From the NCBI GenBank assembly GCA_945965395.1, contig CAMFND010000100.1, positions 1 to 58,240 of the forward strand: a stretch of 58,240 nucleotides of DNA, given 5' to 3'. Shown one piece after another: positions 17,801 to 27,291 of this stretch; within the stretch, counting starts at the first letter, position 1; the number at the start of each line of letters is the position of its first letter. Made by a program: the position numbers and the translations under genes. The notes below the pieces were generated by a model. That model searched no databases. It saw only the letters and a program-made list of their open reading frames with translations, and was not told the origin of the DNA. This stretch comes from an uncultured Bacteroides sp. (GTDB lineage: Bacteria; Bacteroidota; Bacteroidia; Bacteroidales; Bacteroidaceae).

Positions 17801-18490
17801 ATGAAATATTTGATTATTGGTTTAGGACATTATGGGGCTACGTTGGCCATGGAACTGACTGCCATGGGACATGAAGTGGTAGGTGCAGATGGAAATGGTT
17901 TGCATGTAGACGGTGTGAAGGATCGCATGGCGGCTTCTTTTGTACTCGATGCGACGGATGAAATGGCCCTTTCCGTACTTCCGCTGAAGAGTGTGGATGC
18001 GGTAATCGTAGCCATAGGCGATAATTTCGGAGCTTCGGTCCGGATTGTGTCATTACTTAAAAAACTGAAGGTGAAACGGATTTATGCACGGGCGGTAGAT
18101 GAGGTACACAAGGGGGTACTCGAAGCCTTTTCGATAGATCGTATTCTGACACCGGAACAGGATGCGGCACGCTTGCTGGCACAGCAGTTAGAGCTGGATG
18201 GCGGGGCTGAATTTTTCCAGATAGACGGCAATACCTACGTGTTCAAGCTGGAGATTCCGGAGAAACTGGTGGGCTATCACATCAATGAGCTGAATCTGGA
18301 ACAGGAATTTGGCATGAAACTGATTTCTCTGGTACAGGGCAAACAGGTGAAAAACTTTCTGGGTATATCTGTCTTTGAGAAAGAGGTGGCCAATACATTC
18401 CCTGAGGATTATGCGCTTCAGAAAGGCGACGGACTGGTGTGCTACGGAGCCTATTCCAGTTTCATGCAATTTTGGAAATCAGTCCGTTAG
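17801..18490 (+). CDS. Potassium uptake regulatory subunit, TrkA/KtrA (RCK) family
   Basis: This 229-residue cytosolic protein has an RCK_N Rossmann domain opening with LIIGLGHYGATLA (residues 4-16) and an acidic D-G/D-A-T pattern for nucleotide binding, then an RCK_C domain from about residue 140. It gates the TrkH/KtrB pore in response to nucleotides (ATP/ADP or NAD(H)). The single RCK_N/RCK_C pair makes it KtrA-like rather than the duplicated TrkA of enterobacteria. It lies 3 bp after the pore gene; its stop is only 8 bp from the convergent mltG stop. Confidence 0.93.
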   Translation: MKYLIIGLGHYGATLAMELTAMGHEVVGADGNGLHVDGVKDRMAASFVLDATDEMALSVLPLKSVDAVIVAIGDNFGASVRIVSLLKKLKVKRIYARAVDEVHKGVLEAFSIDRILTPEQDAARLLAQQLELDGGAEFFQIDGNTYVFKLEIPEKLVGYHINELNLEQEFGMKLISLVQGKQVKNFLGISVFEKEVANTFPEDYALQKGDGLVCYGAYSSFMQFWKSVR

Positions 18491-18498
18491 TTCATTCC

Positions 18499-19524
18499 CT
18501 AATGGATGTTCCTTTTGTTCAGTGCCTGCTGGTAGCGGCGGGCATTGGCCTGATGTTCAGTAAAAGTAGCGGCGAAATTATGCGTGCCCGAGAAGTCTTC
18601 TTTTGCGCACATGTAGAGGTAATCATGCTGTGCATGGTTCAATACGCTTTCTATTCCCTGAATGGAAGAAATACGGATAGGACCGGGAGGAAGCCCCGCG
18701 TGCTTGTAAGTATTGTAAGGACTTTCTACCTCCAGGTGTTTGTGCAGAATGCGTCGTAGTCCGAATTCTTGCAGACTGAATTTGATGGTCGGATCGGCCT
18801 GAAGTGGCATTCCCGCTTGTAGACGGTTCAGGTAGAGTTCTGCCACCATCGGCATCTCACTCTTGTTGGCCGTTTCTTCCTCCACGATGGAGGCCAGTGT
18901 ACTGACTTCTACCGGAGTCAGGCCACAGGCTTGAGCTTTATCTTTTCGTTCCTGTGTCCAGAAACGTTCATATTCTTTTTTCATTCGTTGGATAAAGGCT
19001 TCTGCATCTGTATTCCAATAGGCTTCATACGTATTCGGGATGAATAGTGCAGGCATCGTTTCAAGGTTGAAACCCAATGAAGCGCAGAAGGTACTGTCGC
19101 CGACAAGTCGGGCAAATTCCGTAGAATCGGGCATGAGTTGACGATCCAGCGAGCGTGTCAGACGAGACAGGGTCCGCACACTGGGTATAACCACTTTGAC
19201 CGGAGTCTGGTGTCCGCTGCTCAGGCGGCGGAATAAGGCCAGCGTATTGATGGATGCATCAAAACGATAGGCACCGGTATGAATCTGCTGGTCGTATTTT
19301 TTGAGACGAGCCAGCATTTTGAATCCTGTCAGATGCGTGGCATTCAAATCTCTTTGAAGTTTTACGTACACCGAGTCGGCTGTGTCGTCACGATCTATAT
19401 AAATAAAGGTAGGGTTTTCGATATGAAGGGGGTGGTTGAACAGCAAAGAAACCGTGCTGATTATGCCTCCTAAAATTAGAATTGTGACAAGGGCACAAAT
19501 AATGATTGTCTTTTTTGATTTCAT
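18499..19524 (-). CDS. mltG: Endolytic peptidoglycan transglycosylase MltG (YceG-like)
   Basis: MltG cuts nascent glycan strands in the inner membrane and so sets glycan length. The 341-residue protein has one N-terminal membrane helix (about residues 7-28) and the YceG catalytic core. The block LASIVEEETANKSE contains the catalytic glutamate, and LYLNRLQAGMPLQADPTI and SPYNTYKHAGLPPGPI are family signatures. It is a single-gene unit convergent with ktrA, with only 8 bp between stops. I saw no terminator there, so transcripts probably overlap. Confidence 0.95.
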   Translation of the reverse strand: MKSKKTIIICALVTILILGGIISTVSLLFNHPLHIENPTFIYIDRDDTADSVYVKLQRDLNATHLTGFKMLARLKKYDQQIHTGAYRFDASINTLALFRRLSSGHQTPVKVVIPSVRTLSRLTRSLDRQLMPDSTEFARLVGDSTFCASLGFNLETMPALFIPNTYEAYWNTDAEAFIQRMKKEYERFWTQERKDKAQACGLTPVEVSTLASIVEEETANKSEMPMVAELYLNRLQAGMPLQADPTIKFSLQEFGLRRILHKHLEVESPYNTYKHAGLPPGPIRISSIQGIESVLNHAQHDYLYMCAKEDFSGTHNFAATFTEHQANARRYQQALNKRNIH

Positions 19525-19690
19525 CTGGTTTTAAATTTGGGCGTAAAAGTAGTAAGAAAACTTTATTTTGGTGTCATGAAAAGTCTGAATCTGTAGGGGA
19601 AGTGTATACTTTTCATGCATTTTAGGGCCGAATGTTCAAATCTCCTCCTCAAAAATGTCAAATGTACACCCATTACATGGAAAATATTCC

Positions 19691-19698
19691 TACATTTG
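19691..19698 (+). promoter_or_regulatory. -7 box (TACATTTG) of the GH51 gene
   Basis: TACATTTG fits TAnnTTTG, 34 bp before the ATG at 19733. No clear TTTG is present at -33. Confidence 0.5.
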
Positions 19699-19732
19699 TG
19701 AAGTGTGAAATAAACAAGTAAAATCAATAAGT

Positions 19733-21271
19733 ATGAAAAATGCAATTTTAGGGTTGGCCTTTTGTGCCGCAATGCCTTTGTTTGCTCAGCAGAAGGCTAC
19801 AGTAACTGTTCATCCGGAACAGGGAAAACAAATCATCAATAAAGAAATTTATGGTCAGTTTGCCGAACACCTCGGTACATGTATCTATGGAGGTCTTTGG
19901 GTAGGAGAGGATTCTTCCATACCTAATATTAAAGGTTATCGTAAAGATGTGTTCGAAGCATTGAAAGACTTGAAAGTGCCTGTACTCCGCTGGCCGGGAG
20001 GATGTTTTGCCGATGAATACCATTGGATGGATGGTATCGGTCCTCGTGAAAAACGTCCGCGTATGGTCAACAACAACTGGGGAGGAACCGTAGAAGATAA
20101 CAGTTTCGGTACACACGAATTCCTGAACCTGTGCGAAATGCTGGGCTGTGAACCTTATATCAGTGGAAACGTAGGTAGCGGTAGCGTGGAAGAAATGGCC
20201 AAGTGGGTAGAATATATGACTTCTGAACAAGGAAGTCCGATGGCAAAACTGCGTTTGGAAAACGGACGTGAGAAACCATGGAAGGTGAAATACTTCGGGG
20301 TAGGAAATGAAAGCTGGGGGTGCGGAGGTAGCATGCGTCCGGAATACTATGCCGATTTGTACCGCCGTTATTCAACTTATTGCCGTAACTACGCTGGCAA
20401 CCGTTTGTTCAAGATTGCCAGCGGTGCCAGCGATTATGACTACAACTGGACTGAAGTGCTGATGAAAAACGTGGGTCATCGCATGGACGGACTTTCTCTG
20501 CACTATTATACAGTGCTTGGATGGAGTGGAAGCAAAGGTTCTGCTACGAAATTCAACAATGAGGACTATTATTGGACAATGGGAAAATGCCGCGAAATTG
20601 AAGATGTACTCAAGCGTCATATTGCCATTATGGACAAATATGACCCGCAGAAGCAGATTGGTTTGATGGTAGACGAATGGGGAACCTGGTGGGATGAAGA
20701 ACCGGGTACTGTCAGCGGTCACCTTTACCAGCAGAATACCTTGCGTGATGCCTTTGTGGCTTCTTTGAGTCTGGACATCTTCCATAAATATACTGACCGA
20801 GTTAAAATGACCAACATTGCTCAGGTGGTAAATGTATTGCAGTCTATGATTCTGACGAAAGAAGATAAGATGGTGCTGACTCCGACTTACTATGTGTTCA
20901 AGATGTATAACGTACATCAGGATGCGACTTATCTGCCGCTTGATTTGCAGTGTGAACGTAAGATTGTACGCGACAACCGTATCGTACCGATGGTAAGTGC
21001 AACTGCTTCACGTGATAAATCAGGTGCTATTCATGTGTCACTTTCTAACGTAGACCTGGAAGAGTCACAGGAAATCACACTGACACTGGGTGATGTAAAG
21101 GCTAAATCTATAAGCGGACAGATTCTGACATCTGAAAAGATTGACGATTACAATACATTTGAGCAGCCTAATCTGGTGAAATTGGCCGATTTCAAGGGTG
21201 CTAAATTGACAAAGAATGGACTTGTAGTGAAATTGCCTGCAAAATCAATTGTTACATTGGAAATTAAATAG
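19733..21271 (+). CDS. Alpha-L-arabinofuranosidase, GH51
   Basis: The 512-residue enzyme has a signal peptide (M-K-N-A-I-L ... L-F-A-Q), so it is exported to the periplasm or beyond. It carries the GH51 blocks [27 protein letters not shown], the acid/base glutamate in [12 protein letters not shown], and the nucleophile glutamate in [12 protein letters not shown]-terminal beta domain ends ...KSIVTLEIK. It releases terminal arabinofuranose from arabinan or arabinoxylan. It stands alone, without SusC/SusD or a hybrid two-component gene nearby, so it is not part of a recognisable polysaccharide utilisation locus within this window. Confidence 0.95.
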   Translation: MKNAILGLAFCAAMPLFAQQKATVTVHPEQGKQIINKEIYGQFAEHLGTCIYGGLWVGEDSSIPNIKGYRKDVFEALKDLKVPVLRWPGGCFADEYHWMDGIGPREKRPRMVNNNWGGTVEDNSFGTHEFLNLCEMLGCEPYISGNVGSGSVEEMAKWVEYMTSEQGSPMAKLRLENGREKPWKVKYFGVGNESWGCGGSMRPEYYADLYRRYSTYCRNYAGNRLFKIASGASDYDYNWTEVLMKNVGHRMDGLSLHYYTVLGWSGSKGSATKFNNEDYYWTMGKCREIEDVLKRHIAIMDKYDPQKQIGLMVDEWGTWWDEEPGTVSGHLYQQNTLRDAFVASLSLDIFHKYTDRVKMTNIAQVVNVLQSMILTKEDKMVLTPTYYVFKMYNVHQDATYLPLDLQCERKIVRDNRIVPMVSATASRDKSGAIHVSLSNVDLEESQEITLTLGDVKAKSISGQILTSEKIDDYNTFEQPNLVKLADFKGAKLTKNGLVVKLPAKSIVTLEIK

Positions 21272-21336
21272 TATATTGCAGAATCTTCTTTATTTGTAGA
21301 AAAGAAGAATTTGTAAATACCATATAATCAGTAAAG

Positions 21337-21398
21337 TATCGCTTTCTGAAAATCGACCGTCCGTTAACGGGATCTGATTTCAGAAAGCGATATTTTTG
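21337..21398 (+). terminator. Terminator of the GH51 gene
   Basis: TATCGCTTTCTGAAA pairs with TTTCAGAAAGCGATA. A CCG(TC)CCGTTAACGG segment in the loop can form an inner hairpin. TTTTTGTTTT follows. Confidence 0.88.
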
Positions 21399-21401
21399 TT
21401 T

Positions 21402-21479
21402 TGTAACATGAATGTAACAGGATGTTACATTTTCTTTAAGCGTATGACATCTGTTTGTAACACTAATATGAGACCTTTG
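21402..21479 (+). promoter_or_regulatory. Pho-box-like 11-bp repeats and -7 box of the pst operon
   Basis: TGTAACA occurs at 21402-21408 and 21413-21419 (exactly 11 bp apart), a related TGTTACA at 21423-21429, and TGTAACA again at 21456-21462. Seven-base direct repeats spaced by four bases are the architecture of PhoB binding sites. GACCTTTG at 21472-21479 is a one-mismatch TAnnTTTG -7 box, 30 bp before the porin ATG. Phosphate control by a PhoB-type regulator is inferred from the downstream genes, not shown. Confidence 0.6.
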
Positions 21480-21509
21480 TGGTGTCAAAAAAATGAGTCT
21501 ATAGGAAAA

Positions 21510-22511
21510 ATGAGAACAAAGAAAAGAGTTTTATGTCTGTTAAGCATCTGGGTGTGCACTATGGGAACTGCTTTTGCAGATGGAGTCTCTGAAGGACGGG
21601 CTTCAGGGGACAAAAAAGGAGATGCCATTATTACGATATTTTCGGATGCGCATTCTGGTTTTGGTTCTGTTAATGATGACAGAGGGTTTAACCTGGACCG
21701 TGCCTACATTGGCTATCAGTATGCCTTACCTCATGGATTGCAGTTGAAGGCGGTACTTGATTTCGGTCAGTCTAAAGATGTTGATGATTATCAGCGCATC
21801 GGGTATGTGAAAAATGCACAGATTACCTGGAAGCAAAGCGGCTGGACACTGAACGCTGGGTTAATCACTACTACTCAATTTAAGGTTCAGGAAGATTTTT
21901 GGGGAAAACGTTATGTGATGAAATCTTTTCAGGATGAATATAAATTCGGAAGCAGTGCGGACTTAGGAGTTTCAGTAGCTTATAAATTTAACAAGGTGGT
22001 TTCGGCCGATGTGATTGTAGCCAACGGAGAAGGGTATAAAAAAGTACAGGTGAAAGACGGTTTGCAGTATGGTGCAGGCGTAACACTGACTCCGGTTAAG
22101 GGTTTGATGGTACGTGTATACGGTTCGTATAATGAATCGATAGAAGAAGGGGAGAAAGGTATTACGAATCTGGCTGCTTTTGTCGGATATAAGCATTCGA
22201 CCTTTTCGGTGGCAGCGGAATACAACTACCAGACCAATACGAAATATGTGCCTGATTGTGATCAGGATGGTTTCTCGGTTTATGTGTCTGCACAGTTAAA
22301 CAAGAAAATAAGTCTTTTTGGCCGTTGGGACCTGCTTTCTTCAAAGAAAGACTGGAACAAGGATGCGGACGGTATGGCCGGAATGGTAGGTGCCGAATTT
22401 AAATTGGGTAAATACATCAAGTTAGCTCCTAACTTCCGGTTGTGGTCGCCGAAAACAGAAGGCGGCAAGACGGCCAGTTATGTATACCTGAATGCTTCGT
22501 TTGCGATTTAA
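21510..22511 (+). CDS. Outer-membrane porin of the phosphate operon
   Basis: The 333-residue protein starts M-R-T-K-K-R-V with a signal peptide ending T-A-F-A-D. It continues as amphipathic beta-strands (for example YIGYQYALPHGLQLKAVLDFG) and ends ...YVYLNASFAI, the layout of a small outer-membrane barrel. The frame opens further upstream (21396), but those codons run through the Pho-like repeats and have no signal peptide, so ATG 21510 is chosen. Its place directly before pstS suggests it lets phosphate cross the outer membrane. This is inference from position; barrel family assignment is otherwise generic. Confidence 0.8.
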   Translation: MRTKKRVLCLLSIWVCTMGTAFADGVSEGRASGDKKGDAIITIFSDAHSGFGSVNDDRGFNLDRAYIGYQYALPHGLQLKAVLDFGQSKDVDDYQRIGYVKNAQITWKQSGWTLNAGLITTTQFKVQEDFWGKRYVMKSFQDEYKFGSSADLGVSVAYKFNKVVSADVIVANGEGYKKVQVKDGLQYGAGVTLTPVKGLMVRVYGSYNESIEEGEKGITNLAAFVGYKHSTFSVAAEYNYQTNTKYVPDCDQDGFSVYVSAQLNKKISLFGRWDLLSSKKDWNKDADGMAGMVGAEFKLGKYIKLAPNFRLWSPKTEGGKTASYVYLNASFAI

Positions 22512-22558
22512 CTCAATGAATAACATAGATTTGTAACTTATATTAAATGTATAACACA

Positions 22559-23617
22559 ATGAAAAAGTTTTATTTGCCTTTAATTGCTGGAGCGATGGCT
22601 TTGTCGTTTGCAGCGTGTGGTGGACAGAAATCAGCTAATGGTCGTGAATCAGTAGAACTGACAGGTGCAGGTGCTACATTCCCTTTGCCATTTTATAATA
22701 TGTCTTTCGAAAACTACAATGCAACTTCTGGTGACAAGATTTCTTACGGTGGTATTGGTAGTGGCGGTGGTGTCCGCAACTTGAAAGACGGTATCGTAGA
22801 CTTTGCAGGTAGCGATGCTTTTTTGAGCGACAAGGAAATGGCCGAAATGCAGCCGGTGGTACACATCCCGACTTGTATGGGAGCTGTCGTAATAGCATAC
22901 AACTTGCCGGATGTGGTTAAACTGAACCTTTCTGGTGACGTGATTGCCGATATTTATGCAGGCAAGATTACAGACTGGAACGATGCACGTTTGCAGAAAC
23001 TGAATCCGGATGTACAGTTACCGGCAAAGAAAATCATTCTGGCATACCGTTCAGATGGTAGTGGAACAACTTTCATCTTTACAGACTATCTGTCAAAGGT
23101 GAGTGAAAACTGGAAAAATACTTACGGAGCAGGTAAAACCGTGGATTTCCCGGTCGGACAGGCTGCCAAAGGTAATCCGGGCGTAGCAGGAATTATCGCA
23201 CAGACTCCTTATTCATTAGGATATATCGGTTCTGAATATGCTTTTGCTCAGAAGATTCCTTACGCAAGTGTATATAACAAGCGTGGTGAGCTGGTAGTAC
23301 CTTCTACTGAAAGTATCTCTGCAGCTGCCGGTGACATTCCTCAGGATACTCGTTGTTCAATTACTGATGCGGATGCAGCAGGAGCTTATCCTATCAGTTG
23401 CTTCACCTGGTTGCTGATTTACAAGGAACAGCACTATGCAGACCGTTCTATGGAACAGGCAAAAGCTACTTTGGATTTGATGCAATATATGTTGAGCGAC
23501 AGCGTACAGCAGACTACTGCTACCGTACACTATGCGCCGCTGCCTAAGAAGGCTATCGAACAGAGCCTTCAGAACCTGAAAGCTGTGACATACGATGGGC
23601 AGCCGATTCTTAAATAA
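22559..23617 (+). CDS. pstS: Phosphate ABC transporter substrate-binding lipoprotein PstS
   Basis: PstS captures periplasmic phosphate for the PstCAB transporter. The 352-residue protein has a lipoprotein signal (S-F-A-A-C, Cys20), and phosphate-binding loops: ELTGAGATFPLPFY, GGIGSGGGVRNL, DFAGSDA and YRSDGSGTTFIFTDYL. All are intact. ATG 22559 is chosen over the in-frame ATG at 22547 because it places the signal peptide correctly. pstC follows after 15 bp. Confidence 0.97.
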   Translation: MKKFYLPLIAGAMALSFAACGGQKSANGRESVELTGAGATFPLPFYNMSFENYNATSGDKISYGGIGSGGGVRNLKDGIVDFAGSDAFLSDKEMAEMQPVVHIPTCMGAVVIAYNLPDVVKLNLSGDVIADIYAGKITDWNDARLQKLNPDVQLPAKKIILAYRSDGSGTTFIFTDYLSKVSENWKNTYGAGKTVDFPVGQAAKGNPGVAGIIAQTPYSLGYIGSEYAFAQKIPYASVYNKRGELVVPSTESISAAAGDIPQDTRCSITDADAAGAYPISCFTWLLIYKEQHYADRSMEQAKATLDLMQYMLSDSVQQTTATVHYAPLPKKAIEQSLQNLKAVTYDGQPILK

Positions 23618-23632
23618 ATAAGACAATAAGTT

Positions 23633-24490
23633 ATGCAAGACAAACTGTTTAAAGTCTTACTTATCTTATCGGCTATTGTGATACCGGTCATTGGTGGGGG
23701 AATTATTTACTCCCTCACCGTTGACGCTTCCGGCGCTTTCGAGGAGTTTGGATTCTGGCATTTTATCTTCTCTGACGACTGGGTGACCACTGCCGGTAAA
23801 GAAAGTTATGGCGCTCTTCCTTTTATTACGGGTACACTGCTTACTACGGCACTGGCGTTGCTGATGTGTATTCCCTTTTCACTTCCTGTCGCACTGTTTA
23901 CCGGTGAGTATTTCCGTGGAAAGAAAATCGCAGCCGTTCTGGGTACAGTGATTGATTTGCTGGCAGGTATTCCTTCCATTATCTATGGTTTGTGGGGTTT
24001 CTATGTACTTCGTACCGTATTCATGCACTTGAACCTGTCTCCGCAGGGTTCCGGTATTCTGACTGCTGCGTTTGTGCTGGCCATCATGATTGTACCGTAT
24101 GCAGCTTCCTTGAGTGCTGAATTCATTAAGATGGTACCTTCCGACCTGAAAGAAGGGGCTTATGCCATGGGGGCTACGCGTGCAGAGGTAATCAAGAGAG
24201 TAATATTCCCGATGGCGGGTTCCGGTATTTTCTCAGCTTATATTCTGGCTATCGGACGTGCGCTGGGAGAAACGATGACAGTGACCATGCTGATTGGAAA
24301 TACCAACCAGATGCCGGACACACTGCGTACCACAGGTAATACCATGGCCAGTATCATTGCAAACCAGTTTGGTGAGGCAGACGGTTTGAAGCTTTCTTCA
24401 CTGATTGCCATCGGTTTGTTACTGTTCCTGATTACGGCCATCATTAATATTATCGGAAAGATTTTGATTCGTCGTGCCCGTCACGTGTAA
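23633..24490 (+). CDS. pstC: Phosphate ABC transporter permease PstC
   Basis: The 285-residue inner-membrane permease has about six transmembrane helices and the binding-protein-dependent transport signature around YAMGATRAEVIKRVIFPMAGSG (EAA loop contacting PstB), preceded by LLAGIPSIIYGLWG, a strongly conserved Pst block. It pairs with PstA to form the phosphate channel. pstA starts 22 bp after its stop. Confidence 0.96.
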   Translation: MQDKLFKVLLILSAIVIPVIGGGIIYSLTVDASGAFEEFGFWHFIFSDDWVTTAGKESYGALPFITGTLLTTALALLMCIPFSLPVALFTGEYFRGKKIAAVLGTVIDLLAGIPSIIYGLWGFYVLRTVFMHLNLSPQGSGILTAAFVLAIMIVPYAASLSAEFIKMVPSDLKEGAYAMGATRAEVIKRVIFPMAGSGIFSAYILAIGRALGETMTVTMLIGNTNQMPDTLRTTGNTMASIIANQFGEADGLKLSSLIAIGLLLFLITAIINIIGKILIRRARHV

Positions 24491-24512
24491 TCTGCTAAAA
24501 AGATTTGTGCTT

Positions 24513-25382
24513 ATGTTATATGGAAATAATATTAAGATACGTATCCTGAAAAGCCGCTTGCTTTATATTCTGGTTTGCGTATTGTCGGGTGTGACAGCGA
24601 TTCCTTTGCTGGCGATTTTGGGAGAAGTATTGATTAAGGGTTGGAAACAGTTAGGATGGTCGTTTATCACTGAGGCAACTCCGAATGCTTATAAGGCGAT
24701 GATGGCGGCTTCTGCCGGAGAAGCAATCCCGGGGGGAATTGCAAACGGAATTATTGGAACTTTCCTGATGCTTTTGCTGGCTGCTGTAGTCGCTATCCCG
24801 GTAGGAATTTTGTGTGGTATCTGTCTGTCAGAATACAGAAAAAGCTGGTTTGCTGTGTTTGTCAGCTACCTTACTGACTTGCTTCAGGGTACTCCTTCCA
24901 TTATTATCGGTATTATTACTTACATCTGGGTGGTTGTTCCGATGAAAGGTTATTCGGCCATTGCAGGAAGTGTGGCATTATTCATCATGATGCTTCCGCT
25001 GATTATCCGTTCTACGGAAGAAACCATGAAGCTACTTCCGGAAACCTTGAAAGAGGCCGGACTGGCACTGGGAGGTAGTTACTGGAGAGTGATGCTGAAA
25101 GTGATGGTGCCTTCTGCATTGGGCAGTATCTTTACCGGTATTTTGCTGGCCATCTCTCGTGTAGTCGGTGAAACAGCTCCGTTGATGTTTACTGCCTTGG
25201 GAGGAGCTGCTATCAGCTGGAACATGACCAAGCCGATGTCGGCTGTTCCTTTGCTTATTTGGGAGTTCTTCAACGACCCGAACTTGCAGAGCCTGATATG
25301 GGGAGCTTCTTTGTTCCTGTTGACTTTTGTGTTATGTCTGAATTTATTAGCTAAACGAATTGCAAAGAAATGGAAAATATAA
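24513..25382 (+). CDS. pstA: Phosphate ABC transporter permease PstA
   Basis: The 289-residue inner-membrane permease has six predicted helices, the block LLQGTPSIIIGIITYIW and an EAA-type loop (LKEAGLALGGSYWRVMLKVMVPSALG). The frame could begin with a GTG at 24474, overlapping pstC, but ATG 24513 gives the normal short N terminus. Its 3' end overlaps the pstB start by 13 bp, which suggests translational coupling. Confidence 0.95.
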   Translation: MLYGNNIKIRILKSRLLYILVCVLSGVTAIPLLAILGEVLIKGWKQLGWSFITEATPNAYKAMMAASAGEAIPGGIANGIIGTFLMLLLAAVVAIPVGILCGICLSEYRKSWFAVFVSYLTDLLQGTPSIIIGIITYIWVVVPMKGYSAIAGSVALFIMMLPLIIRSTEETMKLLPETLKEAGLALGGSYWRVMLKVMVPSALGSIFTGILLAISRVVGETAPLMFTALGGAAISWNMTKPMSAVPLLIWEFFNDPNLQSLIWGASLFLLTFVLCLNLLAKRIAKKWKI

Positions 25383-26140
25383 AGGATCCTATTCTTCAAA
25401 TAAAAGATGTGTGTATTTCATATACCAGCGATGTAATGGCTGTAAAGCATGTGTCGGCTGATATTGAAAAAAATACGATTACGGCCATCATGGGGCCTTC
25501 TGGATGTGGAAAGAGTACGTTACTGCGTGCAGTAAACCGCATGCACGAGTTGTACAAGAATATCCGTGTGACGGGAGAGATTTTACTGAATGGTGAAAAT
25601 GTGCTTCAGATGCACCCGATGGAAGAACGTCGTCGCATCGGTATGGTGTTCCAGCGTCCGAATCCGTTTCCTACCATGAATATTTACGACAATGTGCTGG
25701 CTGGATATATCCTGAACGGCATTCATCTGTCAAAATCGCAGAAGGATGAGATTGTGGAACGTAACTTGCGCAACGTATGTTTGTGGGATGAGGTGAAGGA
25801 TGCTCTGACAAAGCGTGGTACTTTCCTCTCTGGTGGACAGCAGCAGCGCTTGTGTATTGCACGTTCTCTGGCGCTTCAGCCAGACATTCTGCTTATGGAT
25901 GAGCCAACTTCTGCTCTTGACCCGATTGCTACCAAGCACATCGAAGGGTTGATGGACCAGTTGAAAAAAGAGGTGACTATCCTGATTGTGACTCATAATA
26001 TGTCACAGGCTATGCGTATCTCCGACCGCTCCATGTTCATGTACATGGGCGAACTGATAGAGTATGACAATACGGAGAAAATGTTTAAAGACCCAGTTGA
26101 CGAACGTACAAGAGCCTATCTGACAGGAAAGATGGGATAA
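25370..26140 (+). CDS. pstB: Phosphate ABC transporter ATP-binding protein PstB
   Basis: The 256-residue ATPase has Walker A GPSGCGKST (about residues 43-51), the Q-loop VFQRPNPFP typical of PstB, signature LSGGQQQRL, Walker B ILLMDEPTSALDP and the switch histidine in VTHNMSQA. It powers phosphate import with PstC and PstA. It is the last gene of the operon: a terminator and then a convergent gene follow. PhoU, which usually follows pstB, is not here. Confidence 0.98.
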   Translation: MENIKDPILQIKDVCISYTSDVMAVKHVSADIEKNTITAIMGPSGCGKSTLLRAVNRMHELYKNIRVTGEILLNGENVLQMHPMEERRRIGMVFQRPNPFPTMNIYDNVLAGYILNGIHLSKSQKDEIVERNLRNVCLWDEVKDALTKRGTFLSGGQQQRLCIARSLALQPDILLMDEPTSALDPIATKHIEGLMDQLKKEVTILIVTHNMSQAMRISDRSMFMYMGELIEYDNTEKMFKDPVDERTRAYLTGKMG

Positions 26141-26163
26141 CCGTTAGGGTGACAGGTATAAGA

Positions 26164-26205
26164 AAGGGGTTGCAGGCTGAAATCAGCAGGCAACCCCTTA
26201 ATAAT
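26164..26205. terminator. Hairpin terminator between convergent pstB and pfkB-family genes
   Basis: AAGGGGTTGC pairs with GCAACCCCTT, and an inner GCTGA/TCAGC extends the same stem past an AG/AG mismatch. An A/T-rich tail lies on the right. Confidence 0.82.
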
Positions 26206-26229
26206 TTTATTTGTATGAACAGTTTGAGC

Positions 26230-27135
26230 TTATTGGGCAACCAGTACTTCCGGTTTTTGTTTGTTGTTTTTCAGAATATGCCATACTTCTTCTTCCGTTC
26301 CGGAGAAAGGACCGGATTTCTCCAGCTTGATAGTAGACATGGCAGCTGCAAAACATCCTGCTTCTGCGTAAGAAGCTCCTTTGTTTCGCATGTAAAGATA
26401 ACCGAGAACGTAAGTGTCACCGCATCCGGTGGCATCTACTACTTCTTTAGGAGCGTATGCCGGAATTTTATAGAACTTTCCTTCTGCATAAATAAGTGAA
26501 CCGAGGCTTCCTAAAGTCAGCAGAACTTCTTTAACACCCCACTGAGCCAGTTGCTTTGCTGCTTTCTCAGGATCTTTGAATCCCGTCAGCACTTCAGCTT
26601 CATGTTCATTGACTTTCAGAATATCAATGTATTTCAGGGCTTTCTTCTTTTCATGCCAGTCTACAGGGAATACGTGTTCACCTTCCACTTTTCGGAGATA
26701 TCCTTGTGCGTCGACTGCCAACGTACCTTTCTGAGCCAGCTCCTTTACTACTTCAAGTGGGAAGTCGTCCGCCAGCAAACTTCCTAAATGGAAGATATGT
26801 GCATTTTCATCTTTTAATGCCTCTGCTGTAAAAGGGTCGGCTTTGGCCAATACACGCTGAGAACGATTGTCTTGATTCTCTTCGTATGTATTTTCGAAAA
26901 ATACGGTGTGACGGCTTGGCAGGACTTCTACCTGAATTCCTTCTTTTCTCATTTCTTCAATGATGCCATATTCACTTGGAGCCACAGCAGTTACCAGCTT
27001 GTAGTTTTTGAAATCTTTCAGTCGTCGTATACCATGTGAAAAGTAATAAGAAGTGCCTCCCGGCATGTAAGTTGTTTGTTTTGGAGTTACAATTTTGTCT
27101 AATGTAATGTGTCCAATGCAACAAATATCATTCAT
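26230..27135 (-). CDS. PfkB-family carbohydrate/nucleoside kinase
   Basis: The 301-residue protein belongs to the ribokinase/PfkB fold: it starts with CCIGHITLDKI, has the substrate-binding MPGGTSYYFSHG near residues 24-35, and the ATP/catalytic-base signature VVDATGCGDTYVLGYL near residue 245 (D-A-T-G-C-G-D; the usual form is D-T-x-G-A-G-D). The frame is open to 27177, but ATG 27135 gives the family start and lies 30 bp from a -7 box. The sugar substrate is unknown. Its divergent neighbour is myo-inositol-phosphate synthase, so an inositol-related substrate is possible but unproven. Confidence 0.85.
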   Translation of the reverse strand: MNDICCIGHITLDKIVTPKQTTYMPGGTSYYFSHGIRRLKDFKNYKLVTAVAPSEYGIIEEMRKEGIQVEVLPSRHTVFFENTYEENQDNRSQRVLAKADPFTAEALKDENAHIFHLGSLLADDFPLEVVKELAQKGTLAVDAQGYLRKVEGEHVFPVDWHEKKKALKYIDILKVNEHEAEVLTGFKDPEKAAKQLAQWGVKEVLLTLGSLGSLIYAEGKFYKIPAYAPKEVVDATGCGDTYVLGYLYMRNKGASYAEAGCFAAAMSTIKLEKSGPFSGTEEEVWHILKNNKQKPEVLVAQ

Positions 27136-27164
27136 GTAATTGAGTATTTCTTTAAATGCGTTTG

Positions 27165-27172
27165 CAAAGATA
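27165..27172 (-). promoter_or_regulatory. -7 box (TATCTTTG) of the PfkB-family kinase gene
   Basis: Minus-strand TATCTTTG, 30 bp before the ATG at 27135. Confidence 0.55.
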
Positions 27173-27291
27173 CGCATTATTTTACTCTCTGATAAGTCGG
27201 TTAATGGCTTTTTCTTCTGAATTTATGGCTTATTTTTACTTATTTGCGAATAAAAAAAGCTATAAAAGAGTTATCGAATCAAACAAAGTCT

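Noticed and set aside
18491..18498. Terminator between ktrA and mltG
   Set aside because: Only 8 bp separate the stops and no hairpin with a T-run is present.
26149..26499. Plus-strand frame opposite the PfkB kinase
   Set aside because: It is an antisense shadow of a well-supported gene and contains the terminator hairpin.
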